From Aphelocoma coerulescens (taxonomy: Eukaryota > Chordata > Aves > Passeriformes > Corvidae): 64,000 bases of DNA. Below are positions 36,201 to 48,657 of this stretch, in pieces. The stretch is from positions 56,387,109 to 56,451,108 of the forward strand of contig NW_027184085.1 of assembly GCF_041296385.1 (NCBI RefSeq), in the 5' to 3' direction. The translations under genes were made by a program, and so were the position numbers. Within the stretch, counting starts at the first letter, position 1; every line of letters starts with the position of its first letter. The notes below the pieces were generated by a model. That model was not told where the DNA came from and searched no databases. It saw nothing but the letters and a program-made list of their open reading frames with translations.

Positions 36201-39200
36201 TTCACTCGTTTAGTTTTTTACAGGTGCCCCTTGCCCTCCTGTGTGAGTTATGCACTTACACCTGCATGGGCACACACACAGCATGGGCAGACTGGAGGGA
36301 GACCGGTGTGCACTGGGCACTTTCACTCTAGACAACGTCTTTAAATCTCAGTCCTCTAATGACTTATATTAAAACAAAAACAAAAAAAAAAAAGGAAGAA
36401 TCACCACATGGTATCTCTGATTTGCTATATCACTAAAACACAGTCACTACCAAAATCGAGTGACCTTGGTGAAAGGCCATAGCCAGACATACTGTTGTGT
36501 GTTGCAACGTTTTGGGTTAGGAGATGAGTGAATGCATTTGCACATTCTCAGCTGGTTCAGATTTTCTGGATTTACTGCATTTGTGAGTGCTAAGAATGAG
36601 CTCTACTAAGCTGCATACATTTTAGTATTTTTGTTTTATTGCAACACTTTTTTCACAGAAACTGGTGAAGGTGTCACTGCTTATACAGTTGTGCTTACAT
36701 AGCTGAGGGAGCAGAAGCGAGACAGAGTAGGGGGTGAGCAGATGAGGACAGCGACCTCTTAATCAACTTAAGCTGTAGCAACAACACATCTGACTGTGTC
36801 TTGAACAATTTTAATTAAGAAAAAAAAGAAATACAAATGTTGACATGGAGATGGCCAGGAGCCAGGGATGAAATTCTGGCCACACTGAGCATGCAGCTGG
36901 AAGGAATTTCCCAGGTCAATAAATCCCATCCCAGGTTTTTCCAGGAAAACATTCTTGAACTGATCTTGGTCCGCATTAAAGTTTATTTGGTCTGTTGATC
37001 TGCTACCCTTGAAAGCCAAACATCCCATAAGACTTCACTGGGCTGTGATTTCATTTCAAGTGATAGTTCAACAGAGCTATAAATATACCCAGAAAATTTC
37101 TGATTAACCCTTCCAACCAATGCCTTCCCCACTACACACCCTGATGACATCCCAGCTGGCATCCTACTTCTTAAAGACGCACCTCCTCAAAGTGCTGCTC
37201 CATTTTATAGGGAAGCAGCAGAATAGCTCTACAAGTAGAGCTTGTAAGAGGGTTTTTTGCACAGTAAAAGTTTTGGCCTACTACAACCCCGCAAGCTTTG
37301 AGGCTTTTCAGTACTAATGTGATGTCAGGAAAAGATTTCTTGTTCCTTCTTTCACACAGACTCTACCTTCACCCATGCTGATTTCTGGTGATCAGTTTTT
37401 TCATAAAGCTAAAGGGCATCACTGAGAGCCATAGAGGAGCTAGGAACTAATCCAGCCTACATTATTGCAATTCTTTTCAGTAGGCCCTGTGCTGGTAAGG
37501 GTTGTTATTTCTCCTTTCTCTGTAGTCTTCTGATTTCTTTCTCAGACAGCTCATACTTACCTCACAGTTGTCCTAATTTCCCTGCCAGTCTTGGAGAAAA
37601 CTTGTCATCTGGGCTTTGACCTTTGCTTTCCTAAAATCACACATCTGTGTGTTCCAGCTTTCCTTTCAACATGCGATTTTTTAAATTTGTTTCCTGATTT
37701 TGTCTTTTCTGTACACTTCTGAAAAGCAGTGGAAAGAAAGACAAGAAAACTAGACCATTTGCCTGTCTGGCAAGGGAAATGGCATGATTTTAAAATGGTT
37801 GAGCTAAAGAAATAGTAAAACCTTCAAAAAATTCTAACACTTGTTTGGATGTTTTTGTTTATTTTTGGAGCAGTGGAATATCCATGATTTTCAGAGTTTT
37901 GACCTTTATTTTGGAGAATGTCATAATTTTGCCAGCAAACTCAGCTGTCAATATTTTCATTTCAGACCTCCTTATAGAAGTTCATAACTGACCTATAAAA
38001 TTACACATACTGAGCATATGTGGTCTCAAGCAGGAAAATATTTAATAAATAAATACATAAATATAAATGTGTTTGTTTAAAAGTTATAAAGACACCGGAA
38101 AAAAAAAGGAATTGATGATTTTCATTTCAAAAATGCATTTTACAGTCCTGTAACTCAAAAGCAAGCCGGTCAGATTTTTTCTTCTTTTAAACTCCAAATG
38201 ATTAACTTCTTTAATGTGGACTTATGCAATGCCTGTGGCCATTATGGCAAATAACCACATTATTGCATTTGGGAAATTAGCTACTGTGTGCTTGTGGTAA
38301 TTTTGTCACCATTAAAATAACTCCCAAATTTTAAGCTGGGAGACTTATTACAGGAGTCAGTTCTGCTTTTAGATACACACCATCTTTGTGCATTCATGTA
38401 GATTCACCAAAGGGTATTTGAAAGGTTCTTTGTCTGCAAGTTTTAATATTAAGTGTTTTTCTGCTGAAGGACTGGGGAAGGGATGAAGAGAAGGGTCTAA
38501 CTTTCAGAATGCTGTATGTTTTAGAGGAAAACTTCCCTTTTAAAAATTTCTCTAATGATTGTCTTTGCATTATTCATATTCATGTTTAAGTGTTAGAAGG
38601 TCTGAAAGTGTTATGGCATTATAATTTCCAAGCTGGAATATGTAGGATAAAAATGTTACTGTGTAAAAGTGATTGTAACATTCACAGGAACTTTACTCTT
38701 CAACTCCCCACCTAGCCTCCTTTCATGAAATACTGGGACCACCCAGCTATCTTGTGCTTCTGAAAATCTGGCATAGAATTACTCTTTTTTTATGAAACAC
38801 ACATCCTTATTTAGTTTTCTCCCAAAAGAGAGCTGAGTTTAGTGAAGTGCTGTACGACAAAATCTCTACAAGAGGGAAGAGGGGCAGTGGAGTATATGGC
38901 AGACTAACAATATTTTATGCCATGATGATATTGTGGGTGATAAACTCTTCCACTCCTTTTTTGCTCACTAAATAACAACCTGATATAAAAGCAGAGAAAA
39001 GCAGCATTGACCTCTGGGCAAATTCATTGAAAGATCAGAGTTTTCTTCCAAAGAAAATTGAAGAAGGAACCTCTCCCATATTTTTTTGTGAGAAATTGTT
39101 CCCACCATGCAATCCAATCTATTATTGTGTTGGTTTGGGCAAGGCTTCTCCAGGATATCTCTGGCAGTGACACACTGTTCAGTCACCAGTTTTAGCAGGT

Positions 39201-41886
39201 CAGTCTCCTGCTGGCCTTTTGTTGTCCTGCTCCATAAGCAGCCCTGAGCAAGGTTAAGCAGTAATGGTGTAGATCTCTATCATGTTCATGTTGCTTCTAC
39301 TTAGGGAACCATGATTTTAGCAGCTCAAAGTTTGTTTTAAACTTTTATTTTAAAGGGAGTGTGTGTGTGTGGGAGAAGTAATGTTGGCCAGGCCTTCAAG
39401 ATTGCTGAATGCCTTAATGTTTCAGTTTGCAATGAAATCCTAATCCTACTATGCCTTAAATGGTTTCCTGTTTGAGTGAAGAGAGTTCACACAGTTCAAG
39501 TCCTAAGGTTACATTAATAAGGCAATATGTTGAAAATACAAAGGCACAGTGTGTCTAAATAAGCTATACTGATTCTGTGCTTGGAATACATGACTTTTGG
39601 GTGCATGAAAATCCTTTCAGGATCTTCCACACCTAAGTATTTCAGTTCTGTCTTTTAATGATTAACTGATTGATCCATTTAATATTGTATTCATTCTCTT
39701 ACAGATGTGAATTAGCATACTTTTTTGCTAGAGCTTTACAGGACGCACTAATAAATCTCAAAAAAATAATGAGTATAGATGTCATGGAAACGAGTCTGGA
39801 AAAATATTCTTCATCCCACAACTTCTGCTGTAGGACTGAGTAAATATTTGATAACTCAGAAAATGTCACATTTTCCAGCATTCTCTTACCTCTGTTAAAG
39901 GCAAAAATAACCCCTTTTTTTAAAATTTATAGGTTTATTTTTTTCGTTTTGCACAGTACCACAATATGAAATGAAGACTAATGTCAGCCTTTCTATTAGA
40001 CATGCCCACACCTGCAATAACAAAGTTCTGAATGCAGCAAAACCCACCTGATTTCAGATTTGCTTGCAGTTTTTGTTGAATTTGTTGATTTCAGTGACCA
40101 GTGCACAAAACTGAGCAAGTTTGAGAAATTTCTTCACAGTCATTACATACCGAAGTGCTTAGAGGTCCAGGAGCTGGTGATTGTGCTTGGGAACTTGGTA
40201 GCTGGTTTTGGCATTTCACTGGTGGTGAACAGAGAAACAAATCTGGTGAAAGACGTGAACATTTCTGTGCATCTCTAGAGAACTAGGATTGGTTTCCCTG
40301 GTTTGGAAAGGAATCCTCCAAAATGGCAAAGAAATGGTAAGGATGTCCTTTCAGACTCCATATTCCAAAAGACCAAAAAATATTTAACAAAGTAGTGCCA
40401 GCATTTCATTTTTGTGGATTGCAAGTATTTCACGCATATTAAAGTCTTTGTTTATTATTTATTTTATTTCTCTTGGCAGAAAGGTTTCACAGACAATGTA
40501 TAGAAATTATCAACCTGAGCTGGTCCTAGCAGAAGACCATCCTCATCTTACTATGGGAATTACAGATATTGCATCTTAATATACTTTCTATTTATATTCA
40601 AGAGAATTATTTCAATTTTACATAAAATAGAGCATGAAAATTCAGCTTTGTCATAGTTCACCTTATTATAAAAATTCTAGCTCATGTTGTTGTCTTACTG
40701 AAGCATAAAATAGTGTTTGGGTCAGGCAGTACTACCAGAAGATTTTTGACTAAAAGTAGCTAAAAACCTGGCATATGAAGCTGAAATTCAAGATCCCCTT
40801 CAAATCCGTATTCATGGAGTCAGTTGTTGTATGGTGTTGTATGGCCAGCTGTTGCTGGCCTCTCAAAATAGGGCATGGGGGGGAAATGAACAACTCTATT
40901 ACTTAGTTATACATGCCACTTAATAATCCTATTGCACATGGAGTTGGGCCCATACCCGAGAATCACATTACTTAGAAACTAAGAAGAGGAAATATCTTTA
41001 TTCCTTCTAGAGAAGAGGCTGCCAGAAAACCTGTGGTTGAATGCCCTGGAGAAAGCAAGAGTTTTTCAATGTGCTCAGAGGATTACAAATAAAAGACAGA
41101 GGCAAATGCTATACTCTCTGAACAGTTATTGATTGGCTGATACACTTAAAGGATAAGGACTGTGTCCTGCAGGCCACAGAACTGAAGGCAATCATATATA
41201 AAGAAAAGAAAATCCTGTTCTTTCCAGAGCTTGAATAGGGAACACATATCTGGGTGCTTCTGAAACAGGGCTTTATTAAAAGAGTGGAAGCACAATATTG
41301 TGAAAGTCAGGAGGCTTAGTCATCAAGGACAGGTGTATATGTCACTTAGACAATCCCTTAAACAATGTACTTGGAATTTGGTAGATGATGCTTGAGTGAA
41401 TTGACTTGGGTGGGGATTTTTTATAATAAATATCTGATTAGTTACCTACTATTAGAAGACTAAATAAAAGACATGGAGGATATTGTTTGCTTAAAATTAA
41501 GCCAGATCTCAACTTTTTTTCTTCAGGGAGGAGTGAAAGGGGCAGGGACATTGAATTTTTACTTCTTATTTCTAATGTTTTTCTTACATGGAAATTTATT
41601 TTGGACAGAATGATCTACCCCTATGTAGCCTGTTGTCATTGAAAAGTGTGTATATATATATTTGAACAGAACAAACCCCTGAAATTTCTGTGTTATCTGA
41701 GCATAGCTCATAATTTGCTAATTTATTGCTGTTTTCATATCCAATTTCCTTCTCTTCTTTTACCATTCAGAACTCCCATCATGCCTGTCTGGATATTCAG
41801 CTCCTTTGTCTCTCTGTAAATCAGAGGATCATAAGGCAAATATTTTTGTAACACTAATATAGACTTAAAACTGAGCAGTCCCTTAA
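30287..41886. other. Unique AT-rich DNA, no gene recognised
   Basis: About 11.6 kb with no gene or repeat family I can support. Small features include (TA)n near 32758-32775, a CA run near 36273, a GT run near 39359-39371, an A-rich stretch at 36373-36393, and TA repeats near 41649-41660. The frames at 37120-37317 and 40060-40278 (plus) are short and unrecognised. A CAG|GTAAAT junction at 33981-33989 follows a moderate pyrimidine tract. The stretch at 38160-38420 has enhancer-like texture. Confidence 0.5.
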
Positions 41887-42150
41887 AAATTGAGCAATAC
41901 CAGAACTCATGAAGTGCAAATAAGCATAGAGAGGAGCAAAGGGAGCAGTAAGCTAACTAAAGAGAGTAGTATTTCTGCTCTTTCTAGCAGGAATGACGCA
42001 AAGGTAGAATTGAGCACCAGTGTGCATAAAGAAAAATATGTATCTTCCAAAACTCTTCCTGCTAAAGTGCCATCCACTGTCACACCTTCCATCTCACAAA
42101 AAGAAAACAGGTCCAATGGAGAAAAAAAAAAAAAAAAAAAAAGCCAGTAA
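41887..42150 (+). other. Open frame running into poly(A); retrocopy or chance
   Basis: The frame is open from just after a TAA at 41884 to a stop near 42150. It encodes a Ser/Lys/Thr-rich peptide with no family I recognise and then runs through an A21 tract (42122-42142). An open stretch ending in a long A-run can be a 5'-truncated processed pseudogene. CR1 rarely copies poly(A) mRNAs, so birds have few of these, and chance is a strong alternative. No target-site duplication was found. Confidence 0.15.
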
Positions 42151-42185
42151 AAATTTAACAATCCCCCCATTAAAAAAAAAAAAAA
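42122..42185. repeat. Two A-runs (A21 and A14)
   Basis: A21 at 42122-42142 and about A14 at 42172-42185 flank a short spacer just upstream of the LTR insertion point. The ERV inserted into A-rich DNA. Confidence 0.85.
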
Positions 42186-42202
42186 GAAAACAAACCAGGA
42201 AA

Positions 42203-42207
42203 CCAAA
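42203..42207. repeat. Target-site duplication CCAAA (left)
   Basis: CCAAA occurs immediately before the LTR and again at 42791-42795 immediately after it. Five-base duplications are typical of ERVL-type integrations. Confidence 0.85.
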
Positions 42208-42790
42208 TGTGCTGGTTTGGGCCGTGTAACAGTTCATTTTCTTCACAGTGGCTAGTACACGTGTACTGGGTTTGTACTGAACACAGGGTTGATAACACAG
42301 AGTTGTATTTGTTATTGCTGAGCAGGGCTTACACAGAGCCAAGGCCTTTTCTGCTGTTTGTACTTCCACACTGGTGAGGGAGTTGGGGGTTCATGGGAGG
42401 CTGGGAGGAGACACAGATGGGACAGGGGACCCCAACTGACCAAAGGGATATTCCACACCATATGACATTGTGCTCAGTACATAAAGTGGGGGGAAGAGAG
42501 AGGAAGGGGGGAACATTTGGAGTGATGGCGTTTGTCTTCCCAAGCAAGTGTTACATGTGATGGGGCCCTGCTCTCCTGGAGATGGCTGAACACCTGCCGG
42601 CCATGGGAAGCAGTGAATTAATTCCTTGTTTTGCTTTTCTTGTGTACATGGATTTTGTTTTCCCTATCAGTGTGTCTTTATCTCAATGCATGGGTTTTCC
42701 AGCTTTTACCCTTCCCATTCTCTCTCCAATCCCACTGGTGGAGGATGAGTCAGTGGCTGCCTGGGGCTTGGCTGGGATTAAGCCACAACA
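42208..42790 (+). mobile_element. Solo LTR of an avian ERVL-type endogenous retrovirus
   Basis: A 583-bp unit begins TGTGCTGGTTTGGG and ends GCCACAACA, so it has the canonical TG...CA ends and is bounded by perfect CCAAA duplications. Internal blocks familiar from avian ERVL LTRs include CAGTTCATTTTCTTCACAGT, TGCTGAGCAGGGCTTACACA, CCAACTGACCAAAGGGATATT and a TATA-like ACATAAAG near 42479. No internal viral genes are present on either side, so recombination between two LTRs removed the provirus. Orientation is plus from the TATA-to-3' order. The expected polyadenylation hexamer is not obvious, so transcriptional competence is doubtful. Confidence 0.93.
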
Positions 42791-42795
42791 CCAAA
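42791..42795. repeat. Target-site duplication CCAAA (right)
   Basis: Right-hand copy of the five-base duplication flanking the solo LTR. It is identical to the left copy. Confidence 0.85.
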
Positions 42796-44796
42796 CAAAA
42801 TGCAAAACAAACAAACAAATCCAACAAAATTTTAGTTCTTTGAGTAATCTTTTCATTATGTTGTGAAATGTGTTACATAAGAAAAAAGCAATTCTGTCTA
42901 GGTGAGGAGAGAAGAAAATTCTTTTTCCCCTGCAAATTGCTTTCTTAATGTTGTGGGTTTGCTACTCTTTGCAGAATATTTTACCTAGCTTTCATCATAA
43001 GGAGCTGATTCAAAACAGATTTCCTATGGAGAGTATGTAATTATAAAGCTAAGCTAAGTATTAAAAAATGGAAGCAATCAATTTTGAGGACTCAAATTTA
43101 TCTGCAGGATTTAAATACAGTTGAAAATGTTGTAAGTTTTTATATGCAAGTAGCAAGAGACAAAAGAAATAAAGATAAACTGATGCACAAAGTGAGAAAA
43201 GTCTTTAGCATATTAAGCCAATTCAAAACAACATGGAAGTAATCTGAAGTCAGTCAGCAGGCCAAATAAATCTTCAGAGAAGAAAACTACAGATTAAATC
43301 TGAGGCAGTTTCCAGAATGGATGATGATAGATGTAATGTGTTTACATAAGAGTCTGTGAGATTATAAAACAAGATATGAAATAATTAGTCTTGGTTAAAC
43401 CTCAAAAGATTCGGAGGTATATTTTTAGCTAGAATAACCATAAAAATTTTGGCAACTTTTCCAAATCTTCTCATCGTTTCAAGAAGTTGACAAGCAGAAT
43501 AAAGAAAAAAAACCCTACACAAATGAAGAATATACACAGAAATCCTTGTACTTTCTTATTTCAAGTGTCTCCTTCCCCCTGTTCTGGTATATTTGCTAAT
43601 GCTTCCCAGAGGTACATAAAAAGTTATAATGACTCTATCATTTCTTTAAACACCTTGATTTGTGGTGGTATCTGAGTTATGGATGTTTATGTACATGTCC
43701 TTCTTCCAGAATAACTAGGTCATTTTCAAAACTTCTAGTTAGGGAAATATGTGTTTTATCACTAAATATATTGATATATGTAGACAAAGTGGATAGTTGA
43801 TGTTGAAGAAAGTGGATAGTTGAGGAAAAGAAAAAATATTCAAATTTTAACATGATTCTTTTTTAGTGGGAAGGAGGGAACAGGATTGATCCAAATAACA
43901 GCAAATGCTTAACTTGTTCTCAGAAGATGAAAATGCAACAAACTGTTATAAATAGAGCTGTCCAGGGGAAAAGGAAACCAGATGGATTACATGTTCTGCA
44001 TCTGACTGAATAATGGGTAACACATGGGTGTTGCAGGTAAGGCACCAGCACAGTAGGTCTCCTGTTAAATGTGCAGTTAGTCCCCTACAGGCTGCACCTA
44101 GACAGGATTGTGATTAGAAGTCCTGGCTCCCCAACTATTCTCACAACACCATTTTGCTCAGAATGCTCTCAGCTTTCCTTTGCTTGGATGTCCTGGTTTT
44201 ACTCCATTACAGAGCATGGATTTCATGGATTCAGATACAGGAATTTGTTCTTTGTTGCTTGCAGTAACTCAGCTGAGTTTGGGACTGTAGCAGGAACTAA
44301 AAGGAGCCAATAGGAATCTGAGAATTTCAAGACTGTGCCCCTAGAGAGTGCCCCTATATTTTTTGTAGTGAATGGGCTTGGAGATGCTAAAGGAGTTTTA
44401 TCCACTCCTTTCTCCCCCAAATATCTATCTTTTTTCCCTTTCTGGGATACAGGCTTCGGTTACTAAATCTCCAGATGGAGTTTTATGTCTGCACTTCACA
44501 TTATCTCTGCATTTTACTGTGTGGAATGTGGACTATCCCTCTGCCTAAAGTAGAGCTATAGGTACTCCAGATAACATTGGTCCTTCCCATTATCTGCATT
44601 TGTGTTTGACATACTTGCCAAAGCTTTTACTACTACCCAAGAATATCTTTCAGGATACTTTATAAAAAATGTGTTTATATACAGGACAAAATTTGTGTAC
44701 TTTGATGGCTTATTAATTTCTCTTTACAGATAAATGCTGTATTTGCCTAATATTAAGAGTGCTAGAAACATCCAGTCTGTGTTTCACTCTTCTGTT
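42796..44796. other. Unique AT-rich DNA, no gene recognised
   Basis: No supported gene. A 15-base repeat (AAAGTGGATAGTTGA) occurs twice near 43786-43825. A CAG|GTAAGG at about 44034 lacks a pyrimidine tract and is probably chance. Confidence 0.5.
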
Positions 44797-44861
44797 CCAG
44801 CTGGAACTAGGTGAACTTTAAGGTCCCTTCTAACCCAAAAAGTTCTATGATTCCATGATCA
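44797..44861 (+). mobile_element. CR1 LINE, extreme 3' tail
   Basis: About 65 bp match the CR1 end: CTGGAACTAGGTGAACTTTA, then AGGTCCCTTCTAACCCAAAA, then TTCTATGATTCCATGAT, the 8-bp-type terminal repeat of CR1. The tail type (GGTCCCTTCTAACCC) differs from that of the SINE-related copies, so it is another subfamily. Severe 5' truncation is usual for CR1. Confidence 0.85.
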
Positions 44862-46440
44862 GTTGCTACGAAAGATTCTGTGAGTTATTCTCTCCTACTT
44901 CTATGTAACAAGTTTAGGGAGATTAACACGCTAAATTCAATGCCTAAAATCACTCATGTAAATGTTGCTCTTAGCACTATTTCTGCTGTAAAGTATGTAA
45001 AGCAACTGCAAACCTGGTATTTTTCACATGCTCTCAAAGTACTTTGTGTCGGCAGTGAGAACGACAGCTTCCACTCAGAACAGGAGGCCCACTGGATGCA
45101 TCTGCTGTAACATCTAGGGAAACACCTCAAGCTGGAAAGAGAGGAGCTCTGGTAGGAAGGAAAATGCAGGCAGCAGACAGAAAACCACTGACAGTTTCCA
45201 TGAGCCGGAAAATGACGTAAGCTTCAAAGTGAGGCCATGTTTAAAGCCTGCACGTATTTCCATAGCTGTTGCCAGATATCAGTTCTAGGAATCTGTAAAC
45301 AGCAAAGACCACATCTTAGTTTTGGCTTTGCTAAACAACCCTTTCCATGACGTCTTTAAAGGACTAGGGAGGAACTTGAAAAGTTTAAAGGGGTTATGGT
45401 ATGTGAGCATATTCTCAAAGTATCAAGCAGCAAAAGCCACAAATTTAAGCATGTGACTTAAAGTAGAACTCACGATTTCAAAGTGAAAGAGGATATGCAG
45501 TCCATTGTAGCCAATTTAAAGTTATTTTTGGTGAGAGGTCTACTTTGATTGCACTCCTGGATTTACTGTTGTTGCAAAACATGTGTTCCATATTTTGCAC
45601 GTCTGTTTTCCCAGATGCTTAAAATCTATCCACCAGCAGAAAAAAATTCATCCTCTGTAGGTAGAAAATGTGACTCTATTCTTTAATATATAACTTTATG
45701 CATAGGTTTTATTTATTTATACTTTCCATCACTGAGCATTTTCTTGGTATCGACTGAAAATTTCCATTGTGAATTATTGTAAGTGTAATTTTTTTCTACT
45801 TCTAATAACAGAGTTTCAGTCAAAATCAGTGACATCTATCAAGATGGGATCACAGGTCTACATACTCTCTGCCATGAGTGCTGTACAGTTGTCAGGTTAT
45901 CTGTTAGACTCTTGAAAAAAAAGCACAAGGAATTAAAATTGTCAGGAGTTGCAAATAGGTGAGGTACAAAGTAAACAGCTGGATTCTGAGAGGGCTTTAA
46001 CACATGTGAAACAACTTGTGTTCCTGAAAAATCTTGAAGAGGCAGAGGATGCATCCAAATGGTCTTTATGTAGAACTTTGCCTAACAGACAATAAGAGGG
46101 CTCATCCAGTTTAGGAATATTCTAGGTGAAGCAGCCTTGTGAATTGAACTGTCCATGTCTGTAGCACAGCTGCATAGTGGTGGCATCTCTCCAGGTTTCA
46201 GACGATTTTTGCCAATTTGTATAATACTCAAGCACCAATTCTGTGAATCACTGGGGGCTGACTGGAGGCTAAGGGAATTTCATTTCTCACTGTCAGTCAC
46301 TTGAAAGCTAGTCCTGGCCGTAAGAGTATTCCAGTCATAGGATAAAGTAACCGCTACAACAAAAGGCTGAACAATCATTTGTGGCTGATATTGACTATTT
46401 TCTGAAATAAAGAGAATTTGGGAACAAAACTACAACAAAA
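44862..46440. other. Unique AT-rich DNA, no gene recognised
   Basis: No supported feature. Confidence 0.5.
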
Positions 46441-46447
46441 TACATGT

Positions 46448-46540
46448 TACTAATTTATAAACTACAGAACAAAAGTGCCACATTCTATTCTTTCTATTCT
46501 TTTTATTCTCATTTCTTTTTGTCATTTTTTGCAGGTAAAT
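46448..46540 (+). promoter_or_regulatory. Zero-length-exon (recursive-splice-like) site
   Basis: A branch-point-like TTACTAATT (near 46448) precedes a T/C-rich tract spanning roughly 46480-46530, then TTTTTTGCAG directly followed by GTAAAT, with the junction at 46534|46535. A 3' splice site fused to a 5' splice site is the signature of ratcheting or recursive splice sites in very long introns. GTAAAT is a weaker donor than GTAAGT. This is a sequence-shape argument only. Confidence 0.3.
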
Positions 46541-48657
46541 ATTCATAAAATATTTATCAACAGTCTCATTATTTTTAACTAGAATTTATTATGGAGACAG
46601 CTGAGAAGCAAAGAATTTTCTGTCAGACTGTAGTTTGTCTTCAAATGCAGTGTATACTGCCTTCATTACTGAGGGATTATTTTGCTTTTCAGGATCAGTG
46701 TGAATAATACCTAATAATAACAACCCATAATATCTGGACCCAGGCCATTAAGGACTGTATTAACAGCCTTCTACTTTTTAAATTTTTTTTTTTACCACTT
46801 CTCACAGTCTATATTGTTCTAATTTGTCTGATATTTTAAATATTGTATGATTGATTTAACACTCCTTTCCAAACAGCGTGGAAAAGGCTCCCAGAGTTCA
46901 ATGATTTTTTTCCCAGGACTGCTGAGATTAGCCTGCTGAGGACAGGTGCTAACTTTTATTAGACCCTGGAGAAGAAACAAATTTCTATTTGTTGCATTTC
47001 TCACAGTCCTCAAAATTGGGAAGACCAGCCAAACAAATGTAATTTCACTGACTGTTTCATATACAAAGAATTCAATCATCCAAACACTTAAACACATGCT
47101 TGGCTTTATATACATGAATAGTCCTATTAAAGCAATCTATTATTATTTAAAAAGTGAAAAATAATAATAGTTGCCATTTAGAGCTCCCCAAAATTACTGC
47201 TACCATCATATTCTATAACTTAATGAACACATATAATTTAAATATACTTAAAGGCTTAATTACAGGTTACCATTGAAAGAGTCCAAGAGAAGAGTTATAA
47301 AGGTATTCCAGTAATTTGGAACTCATGGTAAACTCATTATGTTCCTTGACATGGAGAAGACTTGTGCCACATTATCTGTAATTTTACATGAAACCTGTAG
47401 TGCATTACAGCATCTAAGTAACATGAAAGAAGGTAAAGGCTATGCAAACAAGACCACAGACTTTCAAATGGTCTTAGAAAACTAGTAACTACCCTTGTTT
47501 GCTAAGGTAAATAAAAAGAAAATACAGTAGACCTGAAAGTTGTCTGAGATAAACAGCCATATCCTCTTTCAGTGATCATGAGTATAAAATTAAATACGAA
47601 ATATAACTTCAGCTCAAGAAGAAATTTAAAGCATAATAAAAACCCAGGAAATGCAACTGTGAAAGCAAGGGGACTCTATGAGAGGAAAATCTGTGTGACT
47701 ATACTACTCTCAGTCAGAGTTTTGATGCAACAGCACATGTAAATCCAAATCCAAGTGCATAAACAACTGCCACACTGCCTAACAAAGAAAGGATGACAAT
47801 AACAAGGATGGATGTCAGTAGCACATGCTGCAAACTCCAAATCAGGTCAGAAAGCACATGCCAATTTTGAACCAATGAAATTGCCACCAAAGTGAGCTAG
47901 GCAGCATAGCAAACAATGACATATCCCCAAAGTCTGAACACTTGTGTTCTGGACTCTGATATTTAAACAGAAGGGCTGTGTAAGGCTGGAAGGGACAATA
48001 CAGAGTGTTCTAATAGCTACAGTTCTTTTGCTACAGCAAGAAAGCTAATAACTGAGTATCAGTAAAGAAGGCTTTCATTATTATTTTGGGGGGTACTGGG
48101 ACTTATAATGATCTGGTTTTAGCTGAAATTTTGAATTACTTAATTACTTACTTTTTAGCTGTTTAAGTTTTTTCTCAAATGTTAGGATAATATAAAATTA
48201 GATAAATGGATATATTATGTGGTGATTTAGGGTATTTCAGAAAAGTGTTTCTGTAATGTTCATATGCATTGCTTGAAAAGTCTCAAAATTACACTGCCTT
48301 GTGTTACAAAAAAACTTATTCTTTCCATTATGGCAGCTTGATAGCATGTGGGTGGAATGAGTGGTTCCCAAGGTATTAGAAAAGAACTGATATAAAATAT
48401 TTTTGTTTTCTGTAGTTGTCCATTATATCTTGAGACAAAAGAGCTATTGAATTGTATGCACAAAAAAATATACATCAAGAAATTGTAATTCACATTTTTA
48501 CCATTACTCATTAATACCACATACAGTCACTTGTTGAACCACAAGCAACATTGGGCACAACTTTTGCACTTAATACTCCACATAATGTGTCTGTGACTAA
48601 ATGGTATTTCTGCTTTTCTGAGAAGCTCAGCAAACAGACTCAGAATGCCTCTTCTCA
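46541..48657. other. Unique AT-rich DNA, no gene recognised
   Basis: No supported feature. A weak CR1-like GGCTGGAAGGGACAATACAG at about 47978 is too short to call. Confidence 0.5.

Noticed and set aside
44030..44042. CAG|GTAAGG, a good donor and possible recursive site
   Set aside because: No polypyrimidine tract upstream and no open exon-like segment ending there.
47975..48005. CR1-like GGCTGGAAGGGACA sequence
   Set aside because: Too short and not followed by other CR1 blocks.
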